Source: Acidobacteriota bacterium (lineage in GTDB: Bacteria; Acidobacteriota; Vicinamibacteria; Vicinamibacterales; CAVVIG01). Taken from it: 64,000 nt of DNA. Where the stretch lies: contig JAFDVO010000047.1 in NCBI GenBank assembly GCA_018268955.1, positions 48,757 to 112,756 on the forward strand, given 5' to 3'. Under the pieces are notes generated by a model. That model did not search any database. It had not been told where the DNA came from and saw only the letters and a program-made list of their open reading frames with translations. Below are positions 1 through 11,502 of this stretch, one piece after another. The first letter of the stretch is position 1; each line of letters opens with the position of its first letter. The position numbers and the translations under genes are program-made.

Positions 1-1
1 G

Positions 2-2071
2 AAGGACCAGATCGCGCAGATCCGGTTCCGCCGGAACATGTTCGCGGCGGACGTCCACGAACCGGGCGTCATCTCCGTGGAGATCGTCACCAAGCCCGGG
101 CTTGGCGCGTGGACCGGCTCGAGTACCGTCGGCCTGCGGGACGGCGCGCTGAACGCCCGGAACGCGTTCGCCCCTGTGAAGCCTGACGAGCATTTGACGC
201 GAGGACAGGCGTCGGCCAGCGGCCCGCTGTGGAAGAAGCGCACCTCCCTGGCGGTGTCGGCCGACCGGACCAGTGCGTTCGACAGCCAGGCGGTGTCTGG
301 CGTCACGCCGTGGGGTCCGCTCGCCAGCGCGATTGCGCGGCCGCTTGATGTGACCAACGCGTCGGTGCGGATGGAGCACGCGCTCAGCGCGTCGCAGCAG
401 GCCAGGCTCGAAGTGCAGCACGCGTCCACCGGCCAGGAGAACCTCGGGGTCGGCACATTCGATCTGCCGTCCCGCGCGTACGACCAGCACCGGAGCGAGG
501 CGGTCGCACGCGGCTCCATCGCAGGAGGGGTCGGCACGTGGGGCTACAACGAGGCCCGACTCTCGTGGCAGCGCGGGACAACGCGCTGGGCGTCGCGCAC
601 GGATGCACCGACTGTCCTGGTGCTGAACGCATTCACCGATGGCGGAGCCCAGGTCCAGGGTGCGCGCGCTGCAGCGACGCTGGAGGCATCCGACGATCTC
701 GACATCACCCGCGGTCACCACGCGTGGCGGGCCGGGTTCCTCCTGACGCGCGCATCGCAGGACTCGACGGAACAGCGCAACGCCCTCGGCACCTACACGT
801 TCGGGACGCTCCAGGACTTCGTGGCCGGCACGCCGGCCACGTTCACGCGGACGGTCGGCGACCCAGCGGCTCGGCTCACGCAGCTCCAGTTCGCCTCGTA
901 CGTGCAGGACGACGTCCGCGTCAGCCCGAGGTTGACGCTGAGCGCAGGCGTTCGCCAGGAATGGCAGGACCGGATCGGAGGACTTCACCTGGGCCCTCGC
1001 GGTGGCGTCGCGTGGTCTCCATTCAGGAGTGGCCGCGTGACGGTGCGGGGCGGCGCCGGCCTCTTCTTCGACTGGTTCGACGCCGATGCTGCGCTTCGCG
1101 CGCGGCAACTCGACGGCGCCCATCAGCGGATCGAAACGGTGCTCGCCCCGCAGTTCCCCCTTGCGAGCGATCAGGCCGCGAATGCGGTGCTTTCGAACGG
1201 CCGCGTCCGGCTGGCGTCGCGGCTCTCGCAACCGACGATCCTCGAGGTGAATGCGGGGGTCGAGCGCACATTCGGGCCAGTGCGCCTCGCCGTGCAGGGG
1301 ATTCATCGCCGCGGGTCACACGAGCTGCGCGGCATCGACGCAAACGCGCCATCGAACGGCATCCGGCCCGATCCGAACGCCGGCCCGATCACCGAGATCC
1401 GCTCGGTCGCCAGGAGCGGAGCGGAGGCCGTGAACCTCACGATCAACGTCGTGCAGCCCGAGCGCCACCTGTTTGCGGCCGCCACCTACACGCTCGCCCG
1501 CGCCTGGAACGAGGCGGATTCCCCCTTCTCGTTGTCGGCGGATGCCGGCCGCCTCGGGGCCGAGCGCGGACCGTCGCTCACAGACGCGCGGCACAGACTC
1601 ATGGCGTTCCTCAGCGCCCCCCTCGCCAGGTCGTTGACAGCCGGCGTCTCGATCGTGGCCCGATCGGCCCTGCCGTACGACATCACCACCGGCCGTGACG
1701 ACAACGGCGATACGCTCTTGACCGATCGTCCGTCCGGCGTCACGCGCAACGCAGGACGGGGCCGGGCGAGCGTCGACATCAGCACGCGCGTGGCCTGGCG
1801 GACCGCGTTCGGCAAGGTACGGTCGGCACCGCCCTCCGGTCCGCAGGTACGGATCGTCCGTGGCGATGGGGACACCAACCCACTCGCAGACATGCCCGCG
1901 GGTGAACGCGCAGGACGCTTCGGCCTCGAGTTCTATGCGCAGGCGTTCAACCTCCTCAACCGGCTGAACGCGTCGTCATTCGGGTCCGTGGTCGCGTCAC
2001 CGCTCTTCGGCCGTGCGGTGGCCGCGTCGGCGCCCAGGCGTGTCGAGGTCGGCGTGCGCTTTTCGTCCTGA
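2..2071 (+). CDS. TonB-dependent receptor, Oar-like, C-terminal part (5' truncated by window)
   Basis: The reading frame is open to the left edge, so the N-terminus lies outside the window and about 690 residues are visible. The visible part starts at the end of a plug-like region (VTKPG, then GSSTVGLRDG) and continues as alternating beta-barrel strands typical of large TonB-dependent outer-membrane receptors. Near the end is an AFNLLNRLN box, then SPLFGR and a final VEVGVRF strand, a pattern I associate with the carboxypeptidase-regulatory-like/Oar receptors abundant in Acidobacteriota. Probable role: energy-dependent uptake of an unknown ligand (peptide or glycan) across the outer membrane. 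Ligand specificity cannot be read. No partner gene is adjacent. The family call is moderately confident because the plug and N-terminal domain are missing. Confidence 0.75.
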   Translation, partial: KDQIAQIRFRRNMFAADVHEPGVISVEIVTKPGLGAWTGSSTVGLRDGALNARNAFAPVKPDEHLTRGQASASGPLWKKRTSLAVSADRTSAFDSQAVSGVTPWGPLASAIARPLDVTNASVRMEHALSASQQARLEVQHASTGQENLGVGTFDLPSRAYDQHRSEAVARGSIAGGVGTWGYNEARLSWQRGTTRWASRTDAPTVLVLNAFTDGGAQVQGARAAATLEASDDLDITRGHHAWRAGFLLTRASQDSTEQRNALGTYTFGTLQDFVAGTPATFTRTVGDPAARLTQLQFASYVQDDVRVSPRLTLSAGVRQEWQDRIGGLHLGPRGGVAWSPFRSGRVTVRGGAGLFFDWFDADAALRARQLDGAHQRIETVLAPQFPLASDQAANAVLSNGRVRLASRLSQPTILEVNAGVERTFGPVRLAVQGIHRRGSHELRGIDANAPSNGIRPDPNAGPITEIRSVARSGAEAVNLTINVVQPERHLFAAATYTLARAWNEADSPFSLSADAGRLGAERGPSLTDARHRLMAFLSAPLARSLTAGVSIVARSALPYDITTGRDDNGDTLLTDRPSGVTRNAGRGRASVDISTRVAWRTAFGKVRSAPPSGPQVRIVRGDGDTNPLADMPAGERAGRFGLEFYAQAFNLLNRLNASSFGSVVASPLFGRAVAASAPRRVEVGVRFSS

Positions 2072-2597
2072 GCGTGGGACAATCATCGAGACGGGCGTCC
2101 CGCGCGGAGCATCGCGTTCGCGCGCTCCCGCTGTAGACGGGGCGCTACAAAAGTCGCGAAGCCTCCTGAATTCGGGATTTCGGGCACCTGACACGAGCGG
2201 ACAACGGGGCGCAGGAGGCGATCGGCCCCACGCGATCCATGCACGGTGAACGTGTAACGTTCACGGTCCGGCACCCGATCCTCTCGAACCTGTCATCTTC
2301 ACTGACAGCATCGTAATCGCCCTCGCGTACGTGTCGACCCCGCGCGCCGTTGCCCGCGAGGGGTCCGTGGCGAGCGGTAGCGCGCAATCGTGCGCGCTGG
2401 GGCAGCAGCCCACGACCCGCGTCTCTCGACGCGGCTCGCGCGCGCGCCGCGCGCTCCGACCATGTTCGGCCTCGGCCGTTCCGGCGTTTCCCTTACAAGC
2501 GCCCAAGAGTTGGCTTTTCGTTTGCTCAGCTTCAGTACAGGTACCCCCTCTTGATCCCTGGATTCGACAGCACCGTAGCCGCGACGGGTGAACTGCC
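2072..2597. other. intergenic region without a recognisable gene (526 bp)
   Basis: No convincing coding frame on either strand: the open frames are short, arginine-rich and mutually overlapping. No clear sigma70 promoter, terminator or tandem array was found. It lies between the receptor stop and the GTG start of the HD-GYP gene and may hold the promoter of the latter. Confidence 0.4.
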
Positions 2598-5030
2598 GTG
2601 AAGCAGTTGACGCCCGCCGCGCGGCTCTACGTGACCGCCGTGATCGCGGCGGCAACGGCCATCCTGGCGATCCGGATCCCGGGGATGACGTTCCACCAGC
2701 CGTGGCTGTTCGCCACGCTGTTCGTCCTCTCGTGCGCGAGCGCGGCGATGAAGATCACGCTGCCGCTCACCACCAACGTCTCGACGATGTCGGTGTCGTA
2801 CGCCATCGACTTCGCATCGCTGCTGCTCCTTGGGTGGGACCAGACGCTGCTCGTCGCCGCCGCAAGCGCCTTCAGCCAGTGCGTCCTCAACAGCAAGGAT
2901 CGCCAGCCGCTGTATCGCACGCTCTTCAGCATGGCGGCCCTGGTCGTCACGGTCGCGGGCGCCGGCGTCGCCTTCGAATGGCTCTCCGCGCCTGACGGGG
3001 CCGACGCGATCACGGCGGTGGCCCGGCCGCTCGTCGGCGCGGCCACCGTCTATTTCCTGCTGAACACCGGGCTCATCGCCATCGCGATCGCGCTGGCCTC
3101 CCGGCAGCCGATCTTCAACATCTGGCAGACCAACTTCCTCTGGAGTGCGCCGAGCTACTTCGTAGGCGCCGGTGCCGCGTGGCTGGCGGCGTGGTCGATC
3201 AACCGCGCGGGGTTCTGGGTGGCGCCCCTGACGTTCGCGCCCATTTACCTGACGTACCGGACCTACCGGGTCTATCTCAGTCGGCTCGAGACGCAGCAGC
3301 ACCTGCAGGAAACGTCCGACCTGCATCTCGCAACCATCGAAGCGCTGGCCGCTGCGATCGACGCGAAGGACCAGATGACCCGCGTGCACGTGCGGCGGGT
3401 GCAGGCGTACGCTGCTGGCCTGGCGGAGGCGATCGGCCTGTCGCCAACCGAGATCCAGGCCGTGCGCACCGCCGCGCTCCTGCACGACATCGGCAAGCTC
3501 GCCATCCCCGCGCACATCCTGTCGAAGCCGGGACCGCTGTCACCGGAGGAGTTCGCCAAGGTCCGCATCCATCCACAGATTGGTGCGGAGATCATCTCGA
3601 CGATCCCCTTTCCCTACCCCGTTGCGCCGATTGTGCTCAGCCATCACGAGCGCTGGGACGGCACGGGCTATCCACAGGCCCTGAAGGGCGAGGCGATTCC
3701 GATCGGCGCCCGCATCATCAGCCTGGTGGACTACTTCGACGTCGTCACCTCTCACCGCCCGTACCACGCCGCCTTGTCGACCGACAGCGCCCTTGCCCTC
3801 ATGCGGCACGAGGCCGGGCGAGCGCTCGACCCGGCGCTGGTGGAGATCTTCATCGAGAAGCTGCCGGAGTTCGCGAGCCGCTTCGAGGTGCAGAATCCGG
3901 CGCAGTCGACCGGCGCACCCGCGGTGGCGAGCGCACCGGCTGGGGCGGAGCCGAACGCATTCGAGAACATCGCGCTGGCGCACCAGGAGATCTACGCGCT
4001 CTACGAAATCGCACAGTCCATGGGGACGACGCTCACCCTGTCGGACACGATGGCGCTGGTGGCGGACAAGCTGTCGGCGCTGGTTCCGTGGTCCGGCTGC
4101 GCGCTGTTCCTCCTGGATGCGGAGACCGGCGAACTCCGCTGCCGCTGTGCCATGGGCGACGAAGCTGCGGCCCTGCTCGACGCACGCATGCAGACGGGCG
4201 AGGGCCTCTCCGGCTGGGTGGCCCAGCATCGTCGGCCGCTCGTCAACGCGAATCCGCGCGTCGAGTTCGAGGCGGCCGGCGTCCCGCCGTCGCACGCGCT
4301 CGCATCCGCAATCGTGGCACCGCTGCAGCTCGGCGAACGGGTGATTGGCTCACTCGCGCTGTTCGACACGGCGGCCGATCGCTACACGGACGATCATCGC
4401 CGGCTCCTCGGCCGGATCGCGGAACAGGCCGCCGCGGTGATCAGCAACGCCCTCGTCTTCGAGCAGACGCAGGAAGATTCGCTGACCGACCCGCTCACGA
4501 ACCTGCCCAACCGGCGTTCGATGATGGCCCGCCTGACCAGCGAGATCAGCCGTGCCGAGCGGCTGCAGGGCGAGCTCTCGGTCGTCGTGCTGGACGTCGA
4601 CGACTTCAAGCGGATCAACGATTCGTACGGCCACGCCGTCGGGGACGAGGTCCTGCGCGAGGTCGCCCATGTTCTGCTGGGCTCGCTGCGGTCGTACGAC
4701 ATGTGCGTCCGCTTCGCGGGCGACGAGTTCGTGGTCGTCCTTGGCGACTGCCCTCCTGACGCGGCAGAGCTGAAGCGGCAGGAACTGCAGCGCCGGATCC
4801 AGGAGATCGCGATCCAGGTCGACGGAAGCGTCATCCGGGTCGGCGCAAGCGCCGGCGCGGCCAACTACCCCCACGACGGCCAGACCTACGACGCCCTGCT
4901 CGCCACCGCCGATCGGCGGATGTACGCAGACAAGGCGCATCGCCGCAACTACTCGCTGCAGTTCGAGCCACAGCCGGAGCCGTGGAAGCCACCGGTCTCC
5001 GGCGCCGTCCGTCCTACTCGTCCGAACTGA
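2598..5030 (+). CDS. membrane-anchored HD-GYP / GAF / GGDEF c-di-GMP turnover protein
   Basis: 810 residues from a GTG start. Residues 1-220 contain several hydrophobic helices (MASE-like sensor). An HD-GYP phosphodiesterase domain follows, with HDIGK at H296-D297 and HHERWDGTGYP at H349. A GAF-like domain lies near 455-620. A C-terminal GGDEF domain has the active-site variant AGDEF at 707-711. An RSYD motif ends five residues before it, matching the RxxD product-inhibition site of diguanylate cyclases. HD-GYP hydrolyses c-di-GMP and GGDEF synthesises it, so the protein may be bifunctional, or one domain may only regulate the other. The first A of AGDEF is a tolerated variant in active cyclases. 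It is monocistronic with no adjacent signalling gene. Confidence 0.9.
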   Translation: MKQLTPAARLYVTAVIAAATAILAIRIPGMTFHQPWLFATLFVLSCASAAMKITLPLTTNVSTMSVSYAIDFASLLLLGWDQTLLVAAASAFSQCVLNSKDRQPLYRTLFSMAALVVTVAGAGVAFEWLSAPDGADAITAVARPLVGAATVYFLLNTGLIAIAIALASRQPIFNIWQTNFLWSAPSYFVGAGAAWLAAWSINRAGFWVAPLTFAPIYLTYRTYRVYLSRLETQQHLQETSDLHLATIEALAAAIDAKDQMTRVHVRRVQAYAAGLAEAIGLSPTEIQAVRTAALLHDIGKLAIPAHILSKPGPLSPEEFAKVRIHPQIGAEIISTIPFPYPVAPIVLSHHERWDGTGYPQALKGEAIPIGARIISLVDYFDVVTSHRPYHAALSTDSALALMRHEAGRALDPALVEIFIEKLPEFASRFEVQNPAQSTGAPAVASAPAGAEPNAFENIALAHQEIYALYEIAQSMGTTLTLSDTMALVADKLSALVPWSGCALFLLDAETGELRCRCAMGDEAAALLDARMQTGEGLSGWVAQHRRPLVNANPRVEFEAAGVPPSHALASAIVAPLQLGERVIGSLALFDTAADRYTDDHRRLLGRIAEQAAAVISNALVFEQTQEDSLTDPLTNLPNRRSMMARLTSEISRAERLQGELSVVVLDVDDFKRINDSYGHAVGDEVLREVAHVLLGSLRSYDMCVRFAGDEFVVVLGDCPPDAAELKRQELQRRIQEIAIQVDGSVIRVGASAGAANYPHDGQTYDALLATADRRMYADKAHRRNYSLQFEPQPEPWKPPVSGAVRPTRPN

Positions 5031-5250
5031 CGTCGGACGGCCCGGACCCGAGTTCGTCCGGCTCGTTCATCGCTCCCACCACATCCGGCGACAACCGTCC
5101 GCTCGCCGCATGCTCGGGCTTCACACGCGGCATCTCAGGCGGCTCAGGCCGCTCTGTCGGACCGCCGGGTTCCGGTCCGCCACCACCAATCGTCCCGCTC
5201 GTCGAGCCATCAAGCGGTCCGCCCTTGTCTCCTGGGTATCTCTGGCGCAT
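5014..5250 (-). CDS. small disordered hypothetical protein
   Basis: 78 residues, rich in Gly, Pro, Glu and Ser, with no hydrophobic core (it begins MRQRYPGDKGG). Its 3' end overlaps the convergent HD-GYP gene by 17 bp. Its composition resembles the small acidic/disordered proteins encoded near 18.5-18.9 kb, and codon use looks protein-like, which is why I list it. No Shine-Dalgarno sequence or domain is recognisable. It could be a chance frame. Confidence 0.4.
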   Translation of the reverse strand: MRQRYPGDKGGPLDGSTSGTIGGGGPEPGGPTERPEPPEMPRVKPEHAASGRLSPDVVGAMNEPDELGSGPSDVSSDE

Positions 5251-5282
5251 ACGTGTACTGTGAGCAACGTGGATGCCCGATT

Positions 5283-5480
5283 CGGGGCTGGGAACTCGGA
5301 GCTCGGAGCTCGGAACTCGGGACTAGGAACTCGGGCTCAGGCTCGGGACTGGCAACTGGGGACTGGGGATTGGAGCGAGGCTCTGGGCTCGGCTCTGGGC
5401 TTCGGGCTTCGGGCTTCGGGCCGGTCGGCTTCCGGTGCGCTAGCCTGAGGCCGACATCCCAGAAGCCTGAAGCCCGGAGC
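5283..5480. repeat. heptamer repeat array with inverted right arm
   Basis: Degenerate 7-bp units (GGAACTC, GGAGCTC, then CTTCGGG) run to about 5420. A core follows (GGTCGGC at about 5423 and its complement GCCGAC near 5451). From 5458 to 5480 the array returns in inverted orientation (AGAAGCCTGAAGCCCGGAGC). The segment can therefore fold into a long hairpin just upstream of grpE. It shares the CTTCGGG and GGTCGGCTTC modules with the repeats at 57.4-59.8 kb. Confidence 0.8.
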
Positions 5481-5488
5481 GCTTCGCC

Positions 5489-5494
5489 TATAAA
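5489..5494 (+). promoter_or_regulatory. -10 hexamer of grpE, near-leaderless
   Basis: TATAAA lies 9 nt before a GTG in the grpE frame (5504) and directly abuts an ATG (5495). The distance fits transcription starting at or just before GTG 5504. No good -35 is visible. Confidence 0.45.
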
Positions 5495-5503
5495 ATGCTC
5501 TCC

Positions 5504-6109
5504 GTGAGCGACCCGAGAGAGCCTGAAGTGAAAGTGGTGGACCGGCGCTGGTGGGCGCGGCAGAGCGCAGAACCCGCAGCTCCCGTGGCGGCCGAAGAGA
5601 GCGGCGCCTCCCTTCGCAAGCCGACCGTCGTCGAGGAATTGGAGACGCAGCTGATGCGCGCCAACGATCAGCTGCAGGCGGTGCTCAGCGAGCATCGGCG
5701 CGCGTCGGAGGAATTCGAGCAGATCAAGGTTCGGATCCGGCGCGACACCGCGCGCGAAGTGGAGCGCGGGCGACGAGCCGTGCTCGTCGAAATGCTCGAC
5801 GTGGTCGACAACCTCGACCGCGCCATTGGCGCCGCGCGCGAGTCTTCGAGTACCGACGCATCGGAGACGCTGCTGCGCGGCGTGGAACTGGTGCGGGAGC
5901 AGTTCCTGTCCAAGCTCGAATCGTTCGGAGTGACTCGCCTGCATGCGCTCGGCGAACACTTCGACCCGCAGCGGCATGAAGCGGTGTCAATCGCCCCGGT
6001 GACGGACCCCTCGCAGGAGGGCCTCGTCGTCGCGGTCGTGAAGGAAGGCTACGCGGTCGGCGATGAACTCCTTCGTCCCGCCGTGGTCGTCGTGGCATCC
6101 CGTGGCTGA
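5504..6109 (+). CDS. grpE: GrpE, DnaK nucleotide exchange factor
   Basis: About 200 residues. A long charged helical region (about 45-110) is followed by the GrpE beta domain, with LHALGEHFDP, HEAV and EGYAVGDELLRPA. GrpE dimers release ADP from DnaK and complete the Hsp70 cycle in the cytoplasm. Start choice: an ATG at 5495 is in frame, but TATAAA ends at 5494 and would leave that ATG at or before the transcription start. GTG 5504 (N-terminus VSDPREPE) therefore suits a leaderless mRNA better. dnaK and dnaJ are not in the window. The next gene overlaps the 3' end. Confidence 0.9.
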   Translation: MSDPREPEVKVVDRRWWARQSAEPAAPVAAEESGASLRKPTVVEELETQLMRANDQLQAVLSEHRRASEEFEQIKVRIRRDTAREVERGRRAVLVEMLDVVDNLDRAIGAARESSSTDASETLLRGVELVREQFLSKLESFGVTRLHALGEHFDPQRHEAVSIAPVTDPSQEGLVVAVVKEGYAVGDELLRPAVVVVASRG

Positions 6110-6821
6110 CGCGCCGGACCTCGTCGAGCGGCGGCAGAAGTACATAGAGCGTCAGATCGCGCTGAACCGCGGTGACGTGAACGTGAAGTTCCGCGGCCAG
6201 CCGCCACAAGGCACTGGCGCGACGAACCGCCACGGCATGCCGAAGCTGCCGGTCGGCCAGCACGAAGTCCGCAACTGGCCCGTGCTCGATCTTGGCGATC
6301 TGCCGGACGTGACCACGTCGACGTGGAGCCTCGAGGTCACTGGCCTCGTCGAGAACCCGTTCTCCCTCACCTGGGACCAGTTCATGGCGCTGCCGCAGGT
6401 GGAGGACGTCAGCGACTTCCACTGCGTCACCACATGGAGCCGCTACGACAACCGCTGGCGCGGCGTGCGCTTCTCCACGCTTGCCGAACTCGCCGTGCCG
6501 ACGGCCGACGCGAAGTTCGTGCTCTGCACCGGCGCCGACGTGATGCCCGGCAGCGTCATCCCGTACACCACGAACCTTCCGCTCGAACGGGCCGTTGAGG
6601 ACGATGTGTTGCTCGTGCACACGTGGGAGGGTAAGCCGCTACCACACGAGCACGGCGGACCGGTGCGCATGATCACGCCGAAGCTGTACGCGTGGAAGGG
6701 CACGAAGTGGATCCGGAGGATCGAGTTCCTCGCGCGCAACCAGCGTGGCTTCTGGGAACTGCGTGGCTACTCGAACTCCGCGGAGCCCTGGTTCAACGAC
6801 CGCTACTCCACACCTGACTAG
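6102..6821 (+). CDS. sulfite-oxidase-like molybdopterin oxidoreductase (YedY/SUOX fold)
   Basis: About 239 residues from GTG 6102, which overlaps the grpE stop by 8 nt; an ATG at 6063 would extend it 13 residues into grpE. The single Cys expected to ligate molybdenum is in DFHCVTTWS (C108). Other conserved pieces are WSLEVTGLVENP, WRGVRF, GGPVRM and KWIRRIEF, typical of the oxidoreductase molybdopterin-binding domain. There is no signal peptide or Tat motif, so it looks cytoplasmic, unlike MsrP/YedY. Substrate unknown. The tight overlap with grpE implies co-translation. Confidence 0.85.
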   Translation: MADAPDLVERRQKYIERQIALNRGDVNVKFRGQPPQGTGATNRHGMPKLPVGQHEVRNWPVLDLGDLPDVTTSTWSLEVTGLVENPFSLTWDQFMALPQVEDVSDFHCVTTWSRYDNRWRGVRFSTLAELAVPTADAKFVLCTGADVMPGSVIPYTTNLPLERAVEDDVLLVHTWEGKPLPHEHGGPVRMITPKLYAWKGTKWIRRIEFLARNQRGFWELRGYSNSAEPWFNDRYSTPD

Positions 6822-6845
6822 CACGCGTCAGCGGCTGTCTGACGC

Positions 6846-6880
6846 GCCCCACCTGCCCCACCTGCCCCACCCGCCCCGAG
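6846..6880. repeat. 9-bp tandem array upstream of glgX
   Basis: About four units of CCCCACCTG-type sequence, degenerating to CCCGCCCCGAG. The same 9-bp family occurs at 43001-43080 and, in frame, inside the glycosyltransferase gene at 27321-27430. Confidence 0.75.
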
Positions 6881-6905
6881 TGAGCGAAGCAAGTCGAGGG
6901 GTGGC

Positions 6906-9121
6906 ATGCCGATTGATGCTCGACCGGACGTGCGAGTCTGGCCGGGTCAACCGTATCCACTTGGCGCCACATGGAATGGCGTCGGCGTCAACTTCGCGCT
7001 GTTCTCTGCGCATGCGACACGCGTGGAGCTGTGCCTCTTCGATGCGGCGGATTCCAGCCGCGAAGTGGCGCGCATCGACCTTCCCGAGCAGACCGACATG
7101 GTCTGGCACGGCTTCCTTCCGGACGTCCGGCCCAACCAGCTCTACGGGTACCGCGTCCACGGCCCGTACGATCCGCCGCACGGACACCGTTTCAATCCCA
7201 ACAAGGTTGTCATGGATCCGTACGCGAAATCGGTGGCGCGGACGATCCGCTGGTCGGATGAGCTGTTTGGCTATCGGGTCGGCGATCCTGCAGAGGACCT
7301 GTCCTTCGACGATCGCGACAGCGCGGCGTACGCGCCGCTTGCCGCGGTGGTGGACCCCGCGTTCACGTGGGGCGGCGACGCGCCGCTGCGGACGCCGTGG
7401 CACAACACCGTCATCTACGAGATGCACGTGCGCGGGTTCACGATGCGGCATCCGGACACCCCGGAGCACCTGCGCGGCACCTACGAGGCGCTGACCACCG
7501 AGCCGGCGCTGCGTCACCTCAAGGAACTCGGCGTCACGGCTGTCGAGCTGATGCCGGTCCACCACCACGCCCGCGATCGGCACCTCGAGGAGCGGGGCCT
7601 CACGAATTACTGGGGCTACAACAGCTACGGCTACTTCGCACCCGAGCGCCGCTTCGCTGCCTCACGCACACCGGCGGGGGCGGTGCGTGAGTTCAAGCGG
7701 ATGGTGCGCGCGCTTCACGCCGCGGGGCTCGAGGTGATCCTGGACGTGGTCTACAACCACACCGCCGAGGGCAACCACCTTGGCCCGACGCTCTCGCTGA
7801 AGGGCATCGACAACGCCTCGTACTACCGCCTGGTGAGCGACAACGCGCGCTACTACATGGACTTCACCGGCTGCGGGAACACGCTCAACATGCAGAGCCC
7901 GCAGGTGCTGCAGCTCATCATGGACAGCCTGCGGTACTGGGTGCTCGAGATGCACGTCGACGGCTTCCGCTTCGACCTTGCGAGCGCGCTCGCGCGCGAG
8001 CTGTACGACGTCGACCGGCTGGCGAGCTTCTTCGACATCATCCACCAGGATCCGGTGCTCTCCCAGGTGAAGCTCATCGCCGAACCGTGGGACCTCGGTG
8101 CAGGCGGTTACCAGGTCGGCAACTTCCCGGTGCTCTGGACGGAGTGGAACGGCAAGTACCGCGACACCGTGCGGCGCTTCTGGCGCGGCGACGGAGGCAC
8201 GGTATCGGAACTGGCCACGCGCCTCTCCGGCAGCAACGACCTGTACGCGCAGAGCGGCCGCAAGCCGTACGCGAGCATCAACTTCGTCACCGCGCACGAT
8301 GGCTTCACGCTCGCGGACCTCGTCAGCTACAACGACAAGCACAACGAGGCGAACGGCGAGGACAACCGCGACGGCGAGAGCAACAACCTGAGCTGGAACT
8401 GCGGGGCGGAAGGGCCGACCGACGACGCGCAGATCAACGCGCTGCGGCAGCGGCAGGTGCGGAACTTCCTCGCCACGTTGATGCTGTCGCAGGGTGTCCC
8501 GATGATCAGCCACGGGGACGAACTGGGCCGTACGCAGCAAGGGAACAACAACGCGTACTGCCAGGACAACGAGCTCACCTGGATCGACTGGGACCTCAAC
8601 GACGACCAGAAGGCGCTCTGCCAGTTCGTCCGCAAGGTGATCCGTTTCCGGCTGTCGCAGCCGGCACTCCTGCGACGCAAGTACTTCCAGGGGCGGAGCA
8701 TTCGCGGCGGCAAGGACGTCGCCTGGTTCGCGCCGGACGGGCGCGAGATGACCGACGAGGCCTGGAGCGCCGACTTCGTCCGCAGCATCGGCATGGTGCT
8801 CTCGGGCACGGGCATCGAAGAGCTCGATGAGCACGGCGAGCCGATCATCGGCGACACGCTCCTCATCCTGCTGAATGCGCACCACGATCGCGTGTCGTTC
8901 ACGCTTCCGGACCTCGATCCGAGCCACAAGTGGGAGCGGGTGTTCGACACGGTCGATCCGCACATATCTCCGCGTGCCTGCAAGCCGGGCGCACGCTACC
9001 CGCTCGAGGGGCGCTCCGTGGCGGTCTTCAAGGTGACGCCGCCGCTGCTCGAACGCCGACGCGGACTCACGATACCGGAGGCGGCGACCGTACCGACCGA
9101 GCCGGTGCTGATCGAGGGGTG

Positions 9122-9122
<1 letters not shown>
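6906..9122 (+). CDS. glgX: glycogen debranching enzyme GlgX (isoamylase-type, GH13_11)
   Basis: 738 residues. An N-terminal CBM48-like domain ([18 protein letters not shown]) is followed by the GH13 barrel. The catalytic set is visible: DVVYNH, nucleophile D357 in GFRFDLA, acid E393 in IAEPWD and D465 in [16 protein letters not shown] and the NNAYCQDNE box are characteristic of GlgX. It hydrolyses alpha-1,6 branches of glycogen or limit dextrins in the cytoplasm. The stop overlaps the glgE start (TGATG), so the two are translationally coupled. This links debranching directly to the maltosyltransferase. Confidence 0.95.
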
Positions 9123-11326
<2,204 letters not shown>

Positions 11327-11333
11327 GAGCGCC

Positions 11334-11450
11334 GGCCTGGCGGGGCAGGCAGGGCTGCGGGCTGGCCGGGCAGGCAGGTCAGTCGGGCAGTAAGGGCTGA
11401 GGGCTGGCCGGGCTGGTCGGGTCGAGGGCTGGCCGGGCAGCCAAAGAGAA
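11334..11450. repeat. irregular GGGCAGGC / GGCTGGCCG repeat region
   Basis: Between glgE and treS-mak, built from recurring GGGCAGGC, GGGCTGGCCGGGC and GGGCTG words without a strict period. No coding frame. Confidence 0.6.
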
Positions 11451-11457
11451 ATCGTAG

Positions 11458-11479
11458 GCGTCACGCTTCAGCGTGACGC
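11458..11479. repeat. perfect 10-bp stem hairpin upstream of treS-mak
   Basis: GCGTCACGCT and its exact complement AGCGTGACGC are separated by 2 bases (effectively a tetraloop), 24 bp before the ATG. The right arm recurs near 34227, 34337 and 41248. It may be a repeat relic or an mRNA leader hairpin. Confidence 0.6.
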
Positions 11480-11502
11480 GTGGAAGAGACACACACACGC
11501 GC

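Noticed and set aside
8930..9121. N-terminal extension of GlgE into glgX
   Set aside because: Overlaps conserved GlgX C-terminus in another frame; the TGATG junction at 9122 explains the start.
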